Notes: generated from the sequence alone by a model not told the origin. A stretch of DNA of 35,046 nt from an uncultured Hyphomicrobiales bacterium (GCA_903885555.1 CAISIV010000162.1:1-35046), one strand, 5' to 3'. Counted from the first letter of the stretch, positions 15,427 to 23,854 are shown. Program-made: numbers and translations.

Positions 15427-16623
15427 CTAGCCCCACTGCCAGAAATCGCGGCCTTCTTCACGCATGAATTTGGCCAGCACCATCTTGTGCACTTCGGATG
15501 CGCCATCGACGAGGCGCGCCGAGCGGGCGTAGCGGTAGAGCCATTCCAGAATCGTATCCTTGGAATAGCCGCGCGCGCCGTTGAGCTGGATCGCGACGTC
15601 GGCGGCGTTGTGCAGCGTATCGGCGACTTGCACCTTGGCCATCGACACTTCCTTGCGGGCGCGCGACCCCTGCTCGAGCTTCCAGGCGGCATGCATCGTC
15701 AGCAGCCGGCCGATCTGGATCTGGTGCGCGACTTCGCCGAGCTTGATCTGGATGCTCTCGCGATCGGCGAGCTTGATGCCGAAGCCTTCGCGCCTCTCGA
15801 CGTATTCCTGAGCTATTTCCATGCAGCGTTTGGAAAAGCCGAGCCAGCGCATGCAGTGCGTGAGCCGCGCCGGACCGAGACGGATCTGGGTGGCTTTCAA
15901 GCCGTCACCCTCGGTCATCAACACGTCTTCGAACGGAATTTCGAGACCGTCGAATTCCAGTTCGCAGTGGCCGCCATGCTCTTCCGGGCCCATGATCGGA
16001 ATGCGGCGCACGATGCGCCAGCCCGGCTGGTCCTTGTGATAGAGGAAGGCCGTGAGCCCGCGGCGCTTGTCGTCGGAGGTGCGCGCCATCAGGATGAAAT
16101 GCGCGGCGCCGTCGGCGCCGGTGATAAACCACTTGCGGCCACTGATCACGTAACGGTCGTTCTTCTTTTCCGCGCGCGTCAGCATCATGCCGGGATCGGA
16201 GCCGGAGCCCGGATGCGGCTCGGTCATCACGAATGACGAACGTACTTTGCCATCGACGATCGGGCGCAGCCATTTTTCCTTCTGCGCCGGCGTGCCGACT
16301 TTGGCGAGCAGGTTCATGTTGCCGTCGTCCGGCGCCATGCAGTGGATGGCGAGCGGCCCAAACACCGAACGCGCCGCCTCCTCGTAGATTGCCGGCCAGG
16401 CGCCGACCGGCAGTCCCATGCCGCCGAATTCTTTCGGCGCTTGCGGCGCCCACAGCCCGGCGGCCTTGGCCTTGGCGCGCACCGGTTCGAGCCGGTGATG
16501 CGGGATGTTTTCGTAGTCGGTGAAGTTCTCGGGGTCCGCCTCGAGCGGCAGCACGTGCTCGGCGATGAAGGCGCGCACGCGCAGGCGGATGGATTCGATT
16601 TCGGGCGCGAGTGTGAAATCCAT
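15427..16623 (-). CDS. Acyl-CoA dehydrogenase family protein
   Basis: FAD-dependent dehydrogenase of 398 residues, normal length. The helical N-domain is followed by SFVMTEPHPGSGSDPGMM, the FAD/substrate-binding strand of the family, RYVISGRKWFITGA, and a C-terminal helical domain with ARLTHCMRWLGFSKRCMEIAQEYVERREGFG and QLNGARGYSKDTILEWLYRYARSARLVDGASEVHKMVLA. The segment VDGASEVH holds an acidic residue where the catalytic base sits in the ACAD10/11-like subgroup, which uses Asp rather than the Glu of medium-chain enzymes. It starts nine bases after the SDR stop and lies in the TRAP operon, so it likely acts on the CoA ester of the imported acid. The substrate is unknown. Confidence 0.93.
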   Translation of the reverse strand: MDFTLAPEIESIRLRVRAFIAEHVLPLEADPENFTDYENIPHHRLEPVRAKAKAAGLWAPQAPKEFGGMGLPVGAWPAIYEEAARSVFGPLAIHCMAPDDGNMNLLAKVGTPAQKEKWLRPIVDGKVRSSFVMTEPHPGSGSDPGMMLTRAEKKNDRYVISGRKWFITGADGAAHFILMARTSDDKRRGLTAFLYHKDQPGWRIVRRIPIMGPEEHGGHCELEFDGLEIPFEDVLMTEGDGLKATQIRLGPARLTHCMRWLGFSKRCMEIAQEYVERREGFGIKLADRESIQIKLGEVAHQIQIGRLLTMHAAWKLEQGSRARKEVSMAKVQVADTLHNAADVAIQLNGARGYSKDTILEWLYRYARSARLVDGASEVHKMVLAKFMREEGRDFWQWG

Positions 16624-16632
16624 GATTGTCCC

Positions 16633-17412
16633 CTACCCCTTGATCTGCACGACCTGGCCGCCATCGACGACGATGGTCGCGCCGGTCATGTAGCTGCCGG
16701 CGTCCGACGCCAGCAGCAACAACGTACCGTCGAGGTCGCCGGCTTTGCCGAAGCGGCCCATCGGAATATCGCGTTTCATCGCAATACCAGCCTCGCTTTC
16801 GAGATACTTGTCATTGATCTCGGTCACGAACCAGCCCGGCGCGATGGCGTTGACGCGCACACCCTTGAAGGCCAGTTCGACAGCGAGCGCTTTGGTCGTC
16901 TGCACGACCGCGGCTTTGGCGACGGCATAGGCGGCGACGCCTTTGGCAACGCCGAGCCCCAGTACCGACGCGATATTGATGATGGCGCCCGGCTTTTGCG
17001 CCGCGACCATGCGGCGTGCGGCCTCCTGCGCCCAATAGAACACGGCGTCGAGATCGGTCGACAGCACGCGCCGCCATTCTTCCGGCGTCACATCCGTCGC
17101 ACGCACCGACTTCTGCGCGACGCCTGCGTTGTTGACGAGAATGGTGACGGTGCCGAAAGCCTTTTCCGCCTCGTCGAAGGCGCGGACCCTGTCTTCGGAT
17201 TTGTTGACGTCGGCGGCGATGGCAACGACCTTCGCGCCCGACTTTTCCAGCTCGGCCTTGAAGGCTTCGAGCCGATCGGCGCGGCGCGCCACCAGCACCA
17301 CGGCGGCGCCATTGTCGGCCAGCGCGCGGGCAAACTGTTGGCCCAGACCGCTCGAAGCGCCGGTCACCAGCGCCACGCGGCCGGCCAGATTGAACATGTC
17401 GGCGGCTTTCAT
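16633..17412 (-). CDS. SDR family NAD(P)-dependent oxidoreductase
   Basis: Short-chain dehydrogenase/reductase of 259 residues. The cofactor motif VTGASSGLGQQFA is at about residues 15-27, then NNAG in the middle, and the catalytic set INIASVLG...YAVAK with the usual spacing Ser-12 residues-Tyr-3 residues-Lys. PGWFVTEIND follows, and the C-terminal TGATIVVDGGQVV is typical of classical SDRs. The basic ARRADRLEAF after strand 2 suggests NADP(H) preference, by analogy only. The start lies 18 bases after the dctM stop. With the acyl-CoA dehydrogenase it could perform sequential oxidation of a CoA-linked or free hydroxy acid imported by the TRAP system. The substrate is inferred from context. Confidence 0.93.
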   Translation of the reverse strand: MKAADMFNLAGRVALVTGASSGLGQQFARALADNGAAVVLVARRADRLEAFKAELEKSGAKVVAIAADVNKSEDRVRAFDEAEKAFGTVTILVNNAGVAQKSVRATDVTPEEWRRVLSTDLDAVFYWAQEAARRMVAAQKPGAIINIASVLGLGVAKGVAAYAVAKAAVVQTTKALAVELAFKGVRVNAIAPGWFVTEINDKYLESEAGIAMKRDIPMGRFGKAGDLDGTLLLLASDAGSYMTGATIVVDGGQVVQIKG

Positions 17413-17430
17413 GGGCGTCCCTCGGTATTT

Positions 17431-18822
17431 TTACCCACCATAAAGCGCATGCGGTAGTGCCGTCGCAAGCCCCGGCAGGAACCACAGCACCACCAAGGCG
17501 AAAAGCTGGATCAGCACGAAGGGGATGATGCCGACATAAATATGCCGGGTGGTGATTTCCGGCGGCGCCACACCGCGCAGGTAAAACAGCGTCGGGCCGA
17601 GCGGCGGGTGCATGTACGAGGTCTGCAAATTGACCGCCATCATGATGCCGAGCCAGACCGGATCGACGCCCGGCATCTTCAGCAGCGCGGGCGCGACGAT
17701 CGGCACGACCACGAAGATGATCTCGAAGGCGTCCATCACGAAACCGAGCAGGAACATCGCCAGCATCACCGCCAGCACCGCGCCGTTGGTGCCGCCCGGC
17801 AGATTGGTGAGCGCACGGTTGACCATGTCGTCGCCGCCGAGCGCGCGGAACACCAGGCTGAACAGCGTCGCGCCGATCAGAATGAGAAAGATCATGCTGG
17901 TGATTTGCGTGGTCTTCTCGACCACCGGCATCATGACGCCGCGCAGATTGGTCTTCATCGCCGCCAGCAATATCGCGCCCACCGCACCGACCGACGCCGC
18001 TTCGGTCGGTGTCGCGATGCCGCCGAGGATCGAGCCGAGCACGGCAAGGATCAGCAGCAGCGGCGCGACCAGAACGGCGGCAAGTTTGCGCGCCAACGCG
18101 AAGCCGCGTGGCGCCGTCGGATCGGGCGGCATGGCCGGGGCGGCTTTTGGGAAGAAGATCGCGACCGCGATCAGATAGAGAAGATAAAGACCGACCAGCG
18201 CGAAGCCCGGCAGCAGCGCACCGGCGAACAGATCGCTGACATTGACCGAGCGCGGCGCGAAAATGCCCTGCGACAGCTGCGACGCCTGATAGGCGTTACC
18301 GAGCTGATCACCGAGCAGCACCAGCACGGTGGCCGGTGGAAAAATCTGCGCCAATGTCGCGGTGGCGGCGACGGTGCCGGCCGCGAGCCGCTTGTCGTAG
18401 CCAAAGCGCAACATGGTTGGCAGCACGATCAGGCCCATGGTCACAGTCGTGGCACCGACAACGCCTTTGGCCGCTGCGAGCAGCGTACCGACGATCACGA
18501 CCGAAATGCCGAGTCCACCACGCAAGGTGCCGAACAACCGGCCCATCGTCTCCAGCAATTCCTCGGCGACGCGCGAGCGCTCCAGCATCACGCCCATGAA
18601 GATGAACAGCGGAATCGCCAGCAGCGTCTCATTGGTGATGACGCCGAAGATACGTTGCGGCAGCGCGCCGAGGATGGCGAAGTTCATCGCGCCGAGGCTG
18701 TGACCCAGCACGGCGAAGGCCAGCGACACGCCGGCAAGCGTCAGCGCCACCGGATAGCCGGCCATCAGCGCCACGATCACGGCGACGACCATCAGCACGG
18801 CAAGAATTTCGGCAAGCGGCAT
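17431..18822 (-). CDS. dctM: TRAP transporter large permease subunit (DctM-like)
   Basis: Inner-membrane protein of 463 residues. I chose the ATG at 18822, whose A is shared with the TGA of dctQ (TGATG), giving the start MPLAEILAVLMVVAVIVALMAG. An open frame continues upstream but would read through dctQ in another frame. About a dozen hydrophobic segments are visible, with DctM-typical IPLFIFMGVMLERSRVAEELL, IVGTLLAAAKGVVGATTVTM, and near the end FLLGFVMDAFEIIFVVVPIVAPALL and NLQTSYMHPPLGPTLFYLRGVAP. These match the large-subunit family used with mannitol/chloroaromatic-type acids. It couples Na+ or H+ to uptake of the ligand bound by the DctP protein. The substrate is unknown. Confidence 0.92.
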   Translation of the reverse strand: MPLAEILAVLMVVAVIVALMAGYPVALTLAGVSLAFAVLGHSLGAMNFAILGALPQRIFGVITNETLLAIPLFIFMGVMLERSRVAEELLETMGRLFGTLRGGLGISVVIVGTLLAAAKGVVGATTVTMGLIVLPTMLRFGYDKRLAAGTVAATATLAQIFPPATVLVLLGDQLGNAYQASQLSQGIFAPRSVNVSDLFAGALLPGFALVGLYLLYLIAVAIFFPKAAPAMPPDPTAPRGFALARKLAAVLVAPLLLILAVLGSILGGIATPTEAASVGAVGAILLAAMKTNLRGVMMPVVEKTTQITSMIFLILIGATLFSLVFRALGGDDMVNRALTNLPGGTNGAVLAVMLAMFLLGFVMDAFEIIFVVVPIVAPALLKMPGVDPVWLGIMMAVNLQTSYMHPPLGPTLFYLRGVAPPEITTRHIYVGIIPFVLIQLFALVVLWFLPGLATALPHALYGG

Positions 18823-19343
18823 CAGCGCGGTCCGGCCAGTATGCGCAGCGCGCGAATTGCCTGCGCGATGCCCTGCAGCGCCAGCAGCACCGCGAACAGC
18901 GGGATCAGCGTCTTGAGCGCGAAGACCAGCGGCAGGCCGCTGGATTCCTGCGAACGCTCGAACACGGCCCAGGATCGCCCAACGTAAGGCATCGCCAGCC
19001 ACAGCAGCGTCAGTGTGAACGGCAGCAGCAACAACACAGCGCCGGCAAGATCGACCTTGGCCTGGGTGCGCGGCGAGGCGTCGGCATAGAAGATGTCGAC
19101 CCGGACATGGCCGCCTGCCTTCAGCGTCCAGGCCGCGGCCAGCATCAACAACGTCGCATGGCCGTAGATCACCGCTTCGGTGAGCCAGATCGAACCCAGG
19201 CCGAACCAATAACGCGCCACCACCAGCGCGAATTGCAGCACCACGATGACCAGCGCCAGCCAGGCCACAGTGCGGCCGACGGCGGTCGTTACGCGATCGA
19301 TACAATCTGCGGCAGTGTTGAGCCCGGCGAGCATGGCGGTCAT
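18822..19343 (-). CDS. dctQ: TRAP transporter small permease subunit (DctQ-like)
   Basis: Membrane protein of 173 residues with four hydrophobic segments: TVAWLALVIVVLQFALVVARYWFG, LTEAVIYGHATLLMLAAAWTL, VDLAGAVLLLLPFTLTLLWLA, and a C-terminal LVFALKTLIPLFAVLLALQGIAQAI. DctQ-typical residues are the WLTEAVIYGHATL segment and GGHVRVDIFYAD. It is the first gene of the operon, transcribed divergently from the nucleoside deaminase gene at 19422. The 78-base gap between them must hold the promoters of both. Its stop overlaps the dctM start. Confidence 0.9.
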   Translation of the reverse strand: MTAMLAGLNTAADCIDRVTTAVGRTVAWLALVIVVLQFALVVARYWFGLGSIWLTEAVIYGHATLLMLAAAWTLKAGGHVRVDIFYADASPRTQAKVDLAGAVLLLLPFTLTLLWLAMPYVGRSWAVFERSQESSGLPLVFALKTLIPLFAVLLALQGIAQAIRALRILAGPR

Positions 19344-19421
19344 TGTGTCACGGTGCGTGGCTCAGCGCCAAACGCTGGCACGATAGATGCATTTTCGGTG
19401 CAAACGAGACAGGCTGGTACG

Positions 19422-19901
19422 ATGACCGACACCAAAAGCGACGAATCCTTCATGCGACTCGCTTTCGACGTCGCAGCAAAGGCGCGCGCGAACGGCAACC
19501 ACCCGTTCGGCTGCATTCTGGTCGGGCCCAAAGGCGAGGTGCTGCTGGAGGCCGGGAACGGGCTGTTTCCGGACGGCGACATGACGGCCCATGCCGAGCG
19601 GCTGCTGGCCACCGCGGCCTCGAAGCGGTTCAAGCCGAAGGAACTGCTGGCCTGCACCATGTACACCTCGGCCGAACCCTGCGCGATGTGCTCCGGCGCG
19701 GTCTATTGGGCCGGTATCGGCCGCGTCGTCTACGGCCTGTCGGAAACGCGGCTGAAAACGATCACCGGTAACCACGCGGAAAATCCGACGCTCGACCTGC
19801 CCTGCCGAACGGTGTTCGCGGCCGGTCAGCGCCAGACCGAGGTGGTCGGCCCGCTGCTTGAGGACGAGGCGGCGGCACAGCACGCGGGCGTCTGGGATTG
19901 A
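19422..19901 (+). CDS. Nucleoside/base deaminase, guanine-deaminase-like (CDA fold)
   Basis: Cytoplasmic zinc-dependent deaminase of 159 residues. Zinc/catalytic motifs are TAHAERLL (the HAE motif, about residues 50-57) and EPCAMCSGAVYWAG (PCxxC, about 85-98). The start segment HPFGCILVGPKGEVLLEAGNG and the C-terminal HAGVW resemble guanine deaminase/NE0047-type enzymes rather than TadA, although TadA-like activity on tRNA cannot be excluded by sequence alone. Upstream in-frame codons are not hydrophobic or conserved, and I chose the ATG at 19422 giving MTDTKSDESFM. It is followed after 26 bases by the nitrile hydratase genes, so the two may be cotranscribed. See findings for a possible link. 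Confidence 0.85.
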   Translation: MTDTKSDESFMRLAFDVAAKARANGNHPFGCILVGPKGEVLLEAGNGLFPDGDMTAHAERLLATAASKRFKPKELLACTMYTSAEPCAMCSGAVYWAGIGRVVYGLSETRLKTITGNHAENPTLDLPCRTVFAAGQRQTEVVGPLLEDEAAAQHAGVWD

Positions 19902-19927
19902 GCCAAATCTTGCGCTAGACTTCGTCC

Positions 19928-20551
19928 ATGTCCGGACACGATCACGACCACCATCATCACCACGATCATTCCGAACTCTCGGAAACCGAACTGCGCGTCC
20001 GCGCGCTAGAAACCGTGCTCACCGAAAAGGGCTACGTCGATCCGGCGGCGCTTGACGCCATCGTCGAGTTTTACGAGACCAAGATCGGCCCGCGCGCGGG
20101 CGCTCGCGTCGTCGCCAAAGCCTGGACCGACCCGGCCTTCAAGCAAGCGCTGCTCGACGATGCGTCGAAGGCGATCGGCGCGCTGGGTCATGTCAGCCGC
20201 GTCGGCGACCATCTCATCGCCGTCGAGAACACGCCGCAGCGGCACAACATGGTCGTCTGCACGCTGTGCTCCTGCTATCCGTGGGAAATGCTCGGCCTGC
20301 CGCCGATTTGGTACAAGGCCGCACCCTATCGCTCCCGTGCGGTGAAGGATCCGCGCGGCGTGCTCGCCGATTTCGGCGTCACGCTGCCGAAGGAGACCGA
20401 AATACGCGTCTGGGACTCGACCGCCGAGACACGCTTTCTGGTGCTGCCGATGCGGCCGGCCAGCACCGAAGGCTGGAGCGAAGAGCGTCTCGCCGAGATC
20501 ATCACCCGCGACAGCATGATTGGCACCGGCTTGCCGAAGGCCGCACCATGA
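19928..20551 (+). CDS. nthA: Nitrile hydratase subunit alpha, cobalt type
   Basis: Catalytic subunit of a nitrile hydratase (nitrile to amide), 207 residues. The metal site motif is VCTLCSC at about residues 110-116. Thr in position two of CTLCSC is the hallmark of the cobalt enzyme, while iron enzymes have Ser (CSLCSC). The two outer Cys residues are the ones oxidised post-translationally. The N-terminus has a His/Asp-rich tail, about seven His in the first 14 residues, before the normal [16 protein letters not shown] start. The tail is plausible as a metal-binding tag for cobalt loading. The alpha stop overlaps the beta start by four bases. No amidase, aldoxime dehydratase or regulator lies nearby. 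Confidence in function is high; substrate is unknown. Confidence 0.96.
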   Translation: MSGHDHDHHHHHDHSELSETELRVRALETVLTEKGYVDPAALDAIVEFYETKIGPRAGARVVAKAWTDPAFKQALLDDASKAIGALGHVSRVGDHLIAVENTPQRHNMVVCTLCSCYPWEMLGLPPIWYKAAPYRSRAVKDPRGVLADFGVTLPKETEIRVWDSTAETRFLVLPMRPASTEGWSEERLAEIITRDSMIGTGLPKAAP

Positions 20552-21207
20552 ACGGCGTGCATGACATGGGCGGCATGGATGGCTTCGGCCCCGTCGAGGC
20601 CGAGCCGAACGAGCCACCGTTTCATCAACTCTGGGAAGGCCGGGTGATGGCGATGGTGCGCGCGATGGGCGCCAATGGCGGACTCAACATCGACTCGCAA
20701 CGTTTCGCGCGCGAGTCGCTGCCGCCGGAGGTCTATCTCGCCAGTTCCTACTACAAGAAATGGTTTCTCGCGGTCACAAACCAGTTGGTCAGCCGCAACA
20801 TGGTCGGCACCGACGAGATCGACGCGGGCCATTCGCTGCGACAGAGCGCGCCGCTCCAGCGCGGCACATTCACGCTCGACGACATCTCGCGCATTTCCAA
20901 GCGCGGCAGTTTCGCGCGCGACCCGCAAGCGCCGCCGTTCTTCAAGCTCGGCGACAAAGTGCGCACCAGAAACATCAACCCGCTCACGCATACCCGGCTG
21001 CCGCGCTACGTGCGCGGCCACAGCGGCGTTATCGAGCGAATCAATGGCTGCCATGTGTTTCCGGACTCCGCGGCGCATGACCAGGGTGACAACCCGCAAT
21101 GGGTTTACACCGTGGTGTTCGACGGCCGTGAATTATGGGGTGAAGGCGCCGACCCGACATTGAAGGTGTCGATCGAGGCATTCGAGCCCTATCTGGAGCG
21201 CCCATGA
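20548..21207 (+). CDS. nthB: Nitrile hydratase subunit beta
   Basis: Protein of 219 residues, the partner subunit that completes the active site. The start [20 protein letters not shown] is the classic beta N-terminus. The ATG at 20548 overlaps the alpha stop (ATGA). The middle has [18 protein letters not shown], and the C-terminal SH3-like part has [42 protein letters not shown] followed by [14 protein letters not shown]. These match cobalt-type beta subunits. Its stop overlaps the start of the accessory gene by four bases, so all three are translationally coupled. Confidence 0.96.
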   Translation: MNGVHDMGGMDGFGPVEAEPNEPPFHQLWEGRVMAMVRAMGANGGLNIDSQRFARESLPPEVYLASSYYKKWFLAVTNQLVSRNMVGTDEIDAGHSLRQSAPLQRGTFTLDDISRISKRGSFARDPQAPPFFKLGDKVRTRNINPLTHTRLPRYVRGHSGVIERINGCHVFPDSAAHDQGDNPQWVYTVVFDGRELWGEGADPTLKVSIEAFEPYLERP

Positions 21208-21587
21208 TCGACAAAGCCGATGCGCAACGCGCCGCGCAAGAAGTGCCGAACATCCCGCGCGACGATGACGGGCCGGTGTTCCGCGAGCCGTGGGAGGCGC
21301 AGGCCTTCGCCATGACGCTGGCGCTGCACGCGCGCGGGCTGTTTACGTGGCCGGAATGGGCGGCGGCTTTGGCCGGGGAAATCAAGCGCGCACAGGCGGC
21401 AGGCGATCCCGACACCGGCGAAACCTACTATTCGCACTGGCTGGCGGCGCTGGAAAAGATCGTCGCTGAAAAAGGTGTGACGACCACGCGCGACCTGCAC
21501 CGCACGCGCGATGCCTGGGACAACGCCTGCGATCGCACCCCGCACGGCCAGCCGATCGTGCTAACGGCGGCCGATTTCAGCCACTAA
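21204..21587 (+). CDS. Nitrile hydratase accessory protein (cobalt-type activator)
   Basis: Small protein of 127 residues of the cobalt-type nitrile hydratase accessory/activator group (P14K/NhlE-like). In known systems this protein exchanges alpha subunits to deliver cobalt. Visible conserved parts are PVFREPWEAQAFAMTLALHARGLFTWPEWAAALAGEI and GDPDTGETYYSHWLAALEKIVAEKG, which resemble the N-terminal part of the beta subunit, as is typical. The ATG overlaps the beta stop (ATGA at 21204-21207). Its 3' end overlaps the convergent nitronate monooxygenase gene by 27 bases. A metal-binding C-terminal tail seen in some relatives is absent here. Confidence 0.93.
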   Translation: MIDKADAQRAAQEVPNIPRDDDGPVFREPWEAQAFAMTLALHARGLFTWPEWAAALAGEIKRAQAAGDPDTGETYYSHWLAALEKIVAEKGVTTTRDLHRTRDAWDNACDRTPHGQPIVLTAADFSH

Positions 21588-22604
21588 AGTTTCCATCAGC
21601 TTCGCCGCGCTCATCGCACGCACGCGCGTTACGTTACGGCCAGCCCAGAGTGAAATATATTCCGGGTTGCCCTGCTTGCCGGATTCGTTGCGCATCGGCC
21701 GCGTCAGATCATTCTGCTGACGGAACGGCAGGATCGGCACGCCGTCCGCCATATCGATGAAGGCGTTGCGCAGGCCGCGGGCGGGCCGGCCAGAGTAAAC
21801 GCGCGTGATGACGGTCGTGTCCGCTTTCGCCGAGAGCAGTGCCTTTTTATAGGCGTCGGGCGCGCCGCTTTCGTCACAGACAAGAAACGCCGTGCCGAGT
21901 TGGGCCGCAACCGCGCCGGCGTCCAGCATCTCGGCAATCTCACGGCCACCCATGATGCCGCCGGAAGCGATGACCGGCACCGAGACTTCGCTGAGCAGGC
22001 CGCGCGACAGTTCGCGCATCGGCACCATCGAGCGCTCGAACGACTCCAGAAAACTGCCGCGGTGCGCACCCGCCTCTTCACCTTGAGCAACGATGAAGTC
22101 GACGCCGGCGCCTTCGAGTTTCTTGCCCTCCACCACCGTTGTCGCGGTACCGCAGGTGCGAATGCCGGCCTGGCGCAGCCGCGCCAGCACATCGGCGCTC
22201 GGAATGCCGAAGGTGAAGCTGAACAGCGCCGGCCGCGCCTCTATTACCGCCGCGACCTGATCGTCGAACGGACTGGCGGGATTCGGCGGCAGCAGTGGCG
22301 GCGGCAGGCCAAGCGTCTCGTGGACGCGCGCGACCAGCGCCAGCATCGGCGCGGCATCGACGTGACGCTGCGGCTCGTAGCCACCGGCGAACAGATTGAT
22401 CGCAAAGGGCTTGGCGGTCAGCGCGCAGATCTGCTTGGCGGCATCGAGAATCTGCTGCGGCGTCGAATAGGCGCCGCCCCACGAGCCGAGTCCGCCGGCA
22501 TTCGAGACCGCGGCGACGAGTTCCGGCGTGCCGCCGGCCCCGGCCATTGGCGCAAGAATGATCGGATGCGCGATACCCAGATCGCTCAAGAAAGTTCCCC
22601 GCAT
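21561..22604 (-). CDS. Nitronate monooxygenase family protein (NMO, class I-like)
   Basis: FMN-dependent TIM-barrel oxidoreductase of 347 residues from the ATG at 22604, chosen because GGAG lies six bases upstream. A GTG at 22616 would add four residues. Visible motifs are IAHPIILAPMAGAGGTPELVAAVSNAGGLGSWGG at the start, and VDFIVAQGEEAGAHRGSF with the His equivalent to the catalytic His of nitronate monooxygenases. PVIASGGIMGGREIAEMLDAGAVAAQLGTAFL is the phosphate-binding part. It would oxidise nitronates or toxic propionate-3-nitronate to aldehyde and nitrite. It converges with the nitrile hydratase operon. A broader 2-nitropropane dioxygenase-like role is possible. Confidence 0.9.
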   Translation of the reverse strand: MRGTFLSDLGIAHPIILAPMAGAGGTPELVAAVSNAGGLGSWGGAYSTPQQILDAAKQICALTAKPFAINLFAGGYEPQRHVDAAPMLALVARVHETLGLPPPLLPPNPASPFDDQVAAVIEARPALFSFTFGIPSADVLARLRQAGIRTCGTATTVVEGKKLEGAGVDFIVAQGEEAGAHRGSFLESFERSMVPMRELSRGLLSEVSVPVIASGGIMGGREIAEMLDAGAVAAQLGTAFLVCDESGAPDAYKKALLSAKADTTVITRVYSGRPARGLRNAFIDMADGVPILPFRQQNDLTRPMRNESGKQGNPEYISLWAGRNVTRVRAMSAAKLMETLVAEIGRR

Positions 22605-22696
22605 GCTGCGCTCCACGTTGGCTGACGCAAGCTAGCGAAGCGCGCTCAATCCACAATGCGTAAGTTGCGATAGCAGGCTTAAAGCGCGGCGATGGA

Positions 22697-23803
22697 TCAG
22701 ACGCCCATCAGCCGTTCGCTGACGATGTAGCCGGTCAGCAGCAGCGCACCGAAAGCGACGATGACAAGGGCGGCACCGGTTTCCAGGCCGCGCAGCACCA
22801 GCATCCCGGTGCCGGGCTTGGCCTTGGCCCAGCGCGCCGCCACGCCACGCGCGCCGACCGCGATGGTCGCAATACCCGCGACCGTGATCGCGGTGCCGAG
22901 TCCCATCGCAAAAGTCGAAGCGACACCGATCCAGAACAGCCCTTGAGCCAGCGCGAACACCAGCACGATGATGGCGCCGGAGCACGGCCGCAAACCGACC
23001 GCGACGATGGCGGTCAGCCCGCGTTTCCACCAGTGCTTGCCGGCGAGTTCGTTCGGCTCCGGCGCATGGGCGTGGCCCCAGGCATGGGCTTCGTCGCCGT
23101 GATCGTGATTATGGTCGTGACCATGATGCGCGTGTGCATGATCATGGGAATGATCGTGCGCGTGGCCGTGATCGTGGCTGCAAGCATGATGATCATGCCC
23201 ATGATCGTGGTGCGCATGGTCGTGATGCGCGTGTTCGGCCTTGGCCGGCAGCAGTAGCTTCAGAAAGGCGCGGCCCTTCACCCACAGCAGTCGCAGACCG
23301 ATGAAAACAATGAGCGCGTAGCTGACGATCTCGATGACCCGCACGGTATCGCCCATCACCTTGGCAGTGGCGCCGAGCAATACCGCCAGGATGCCGACGA
23401 CGGCGATGGCGGTAAAAGCCTGCAAAATGGCGGAAGCAAACGACAGCACGATGCCGCGCTTCCAGGTCTCGTCGTTGGCAACGAGATAAGACGAGATCAC
23501 CGCCTTGCCGTGACCGGGCCCGGCGGCGTGGAAGATTCCATACGCAAACGAAATGCCGAGCAGTGTCCAGGCGGCGCTGCCGTCGGCCTTGGCGGCGCGG
23601 ATTGCGCCCGACATCATGCGATAGAAGTCGGCCTGCTGGTGCAGGATCCAGCCGGCAAAACCGCCGACCTCGCCGCCGCCCGAGCCGCGCGCAATGCCGA
23701 ACGGCTGCGCCAGCGCAGCATCGGCCAACCCTGCGACCAGAAACAAGCAGGCGGCGAGCGCAACAAATTTCAGCAAAGGCGAGCGGCGGCCGAACGACGT
23801 CAT
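22697..23803 (-). CDS. Nickel/cobalt (NicO/RcnA-type) membrane transporter with His-rich loop
   Basis: Inner-membrane metal transporter of 368 residues. The N-terminus has a hydrophobic signal-like segment. GISFAYGIFHAAGPGHGKAVISSYLVAN contains the NicO signature (HAAGPGHGK at 92-100), and the second half has VAVGLRPCSGAIIVLVFALAQGL, the matching later motif. Between helices, residues 191-246 contain 27 His in 56 residues together with Asp and Gly, plus one Cys. RcnA-type proteins export Ni and Co; some relatives have been proposed as importers, so direction is inferred. The DUF1007 gene follows the usual arrangement upstream on the same strand. No regulator of RcnR/NikR type is seen nearby. 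Confidence 0.88.
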   Translation of the reverse strand: MTSFGRRSPLLKFVALAACLFLVAGLADAALAQPFGIARGSGGGEVGGFAGWILHQQADFYRMMSGAIRAAKADGSAAWTLLGISFAYGIFHAAGPGHGKAVISSYLVANDETWKRGIVLSFASAILQAFTAIAVVGILAVLLGATAKVMGDTVRVIEIVSYALIVFIGLRLLWVKGRAFLKLLLPAKAEHAHHDHAHHDHGHDHHACSHDHGHAHDHSHDHAHAHHGHDHNHDHGDEAHAWGHAHAPEPNELAGKHWWKRGLTAIVAVGLRPCSGAIIVLVFALAQGLFWIGVASTFAMGLGTAITVAGIATIAVGARGVAARWAKAKPGTGMLVLRGLETGAALVIVAFGALLLTGYIVSERLMGV

Positions 23804-23854
23804 GTCAAGAATTTCCCCTGCACACGCCGCCCCCGCGGAACGCCAAACTTATTG

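Noticed and set aside
17542-18987. Long antisense open frame (481 codons, plus) over dctM
   Set aside because: His/Arg/Gln/Asp-rich antisense product without hydrophobic pattern or motifs; dctM on the other strand is certain.
23065-23232. Near-repetitive CAT/GAT tract as a tandem repeat or CRISPR-like array
   Set aside because: The repetition is explained by the His-Asp-His coding loop of the NicO protein; there are no fixed-length spacers.
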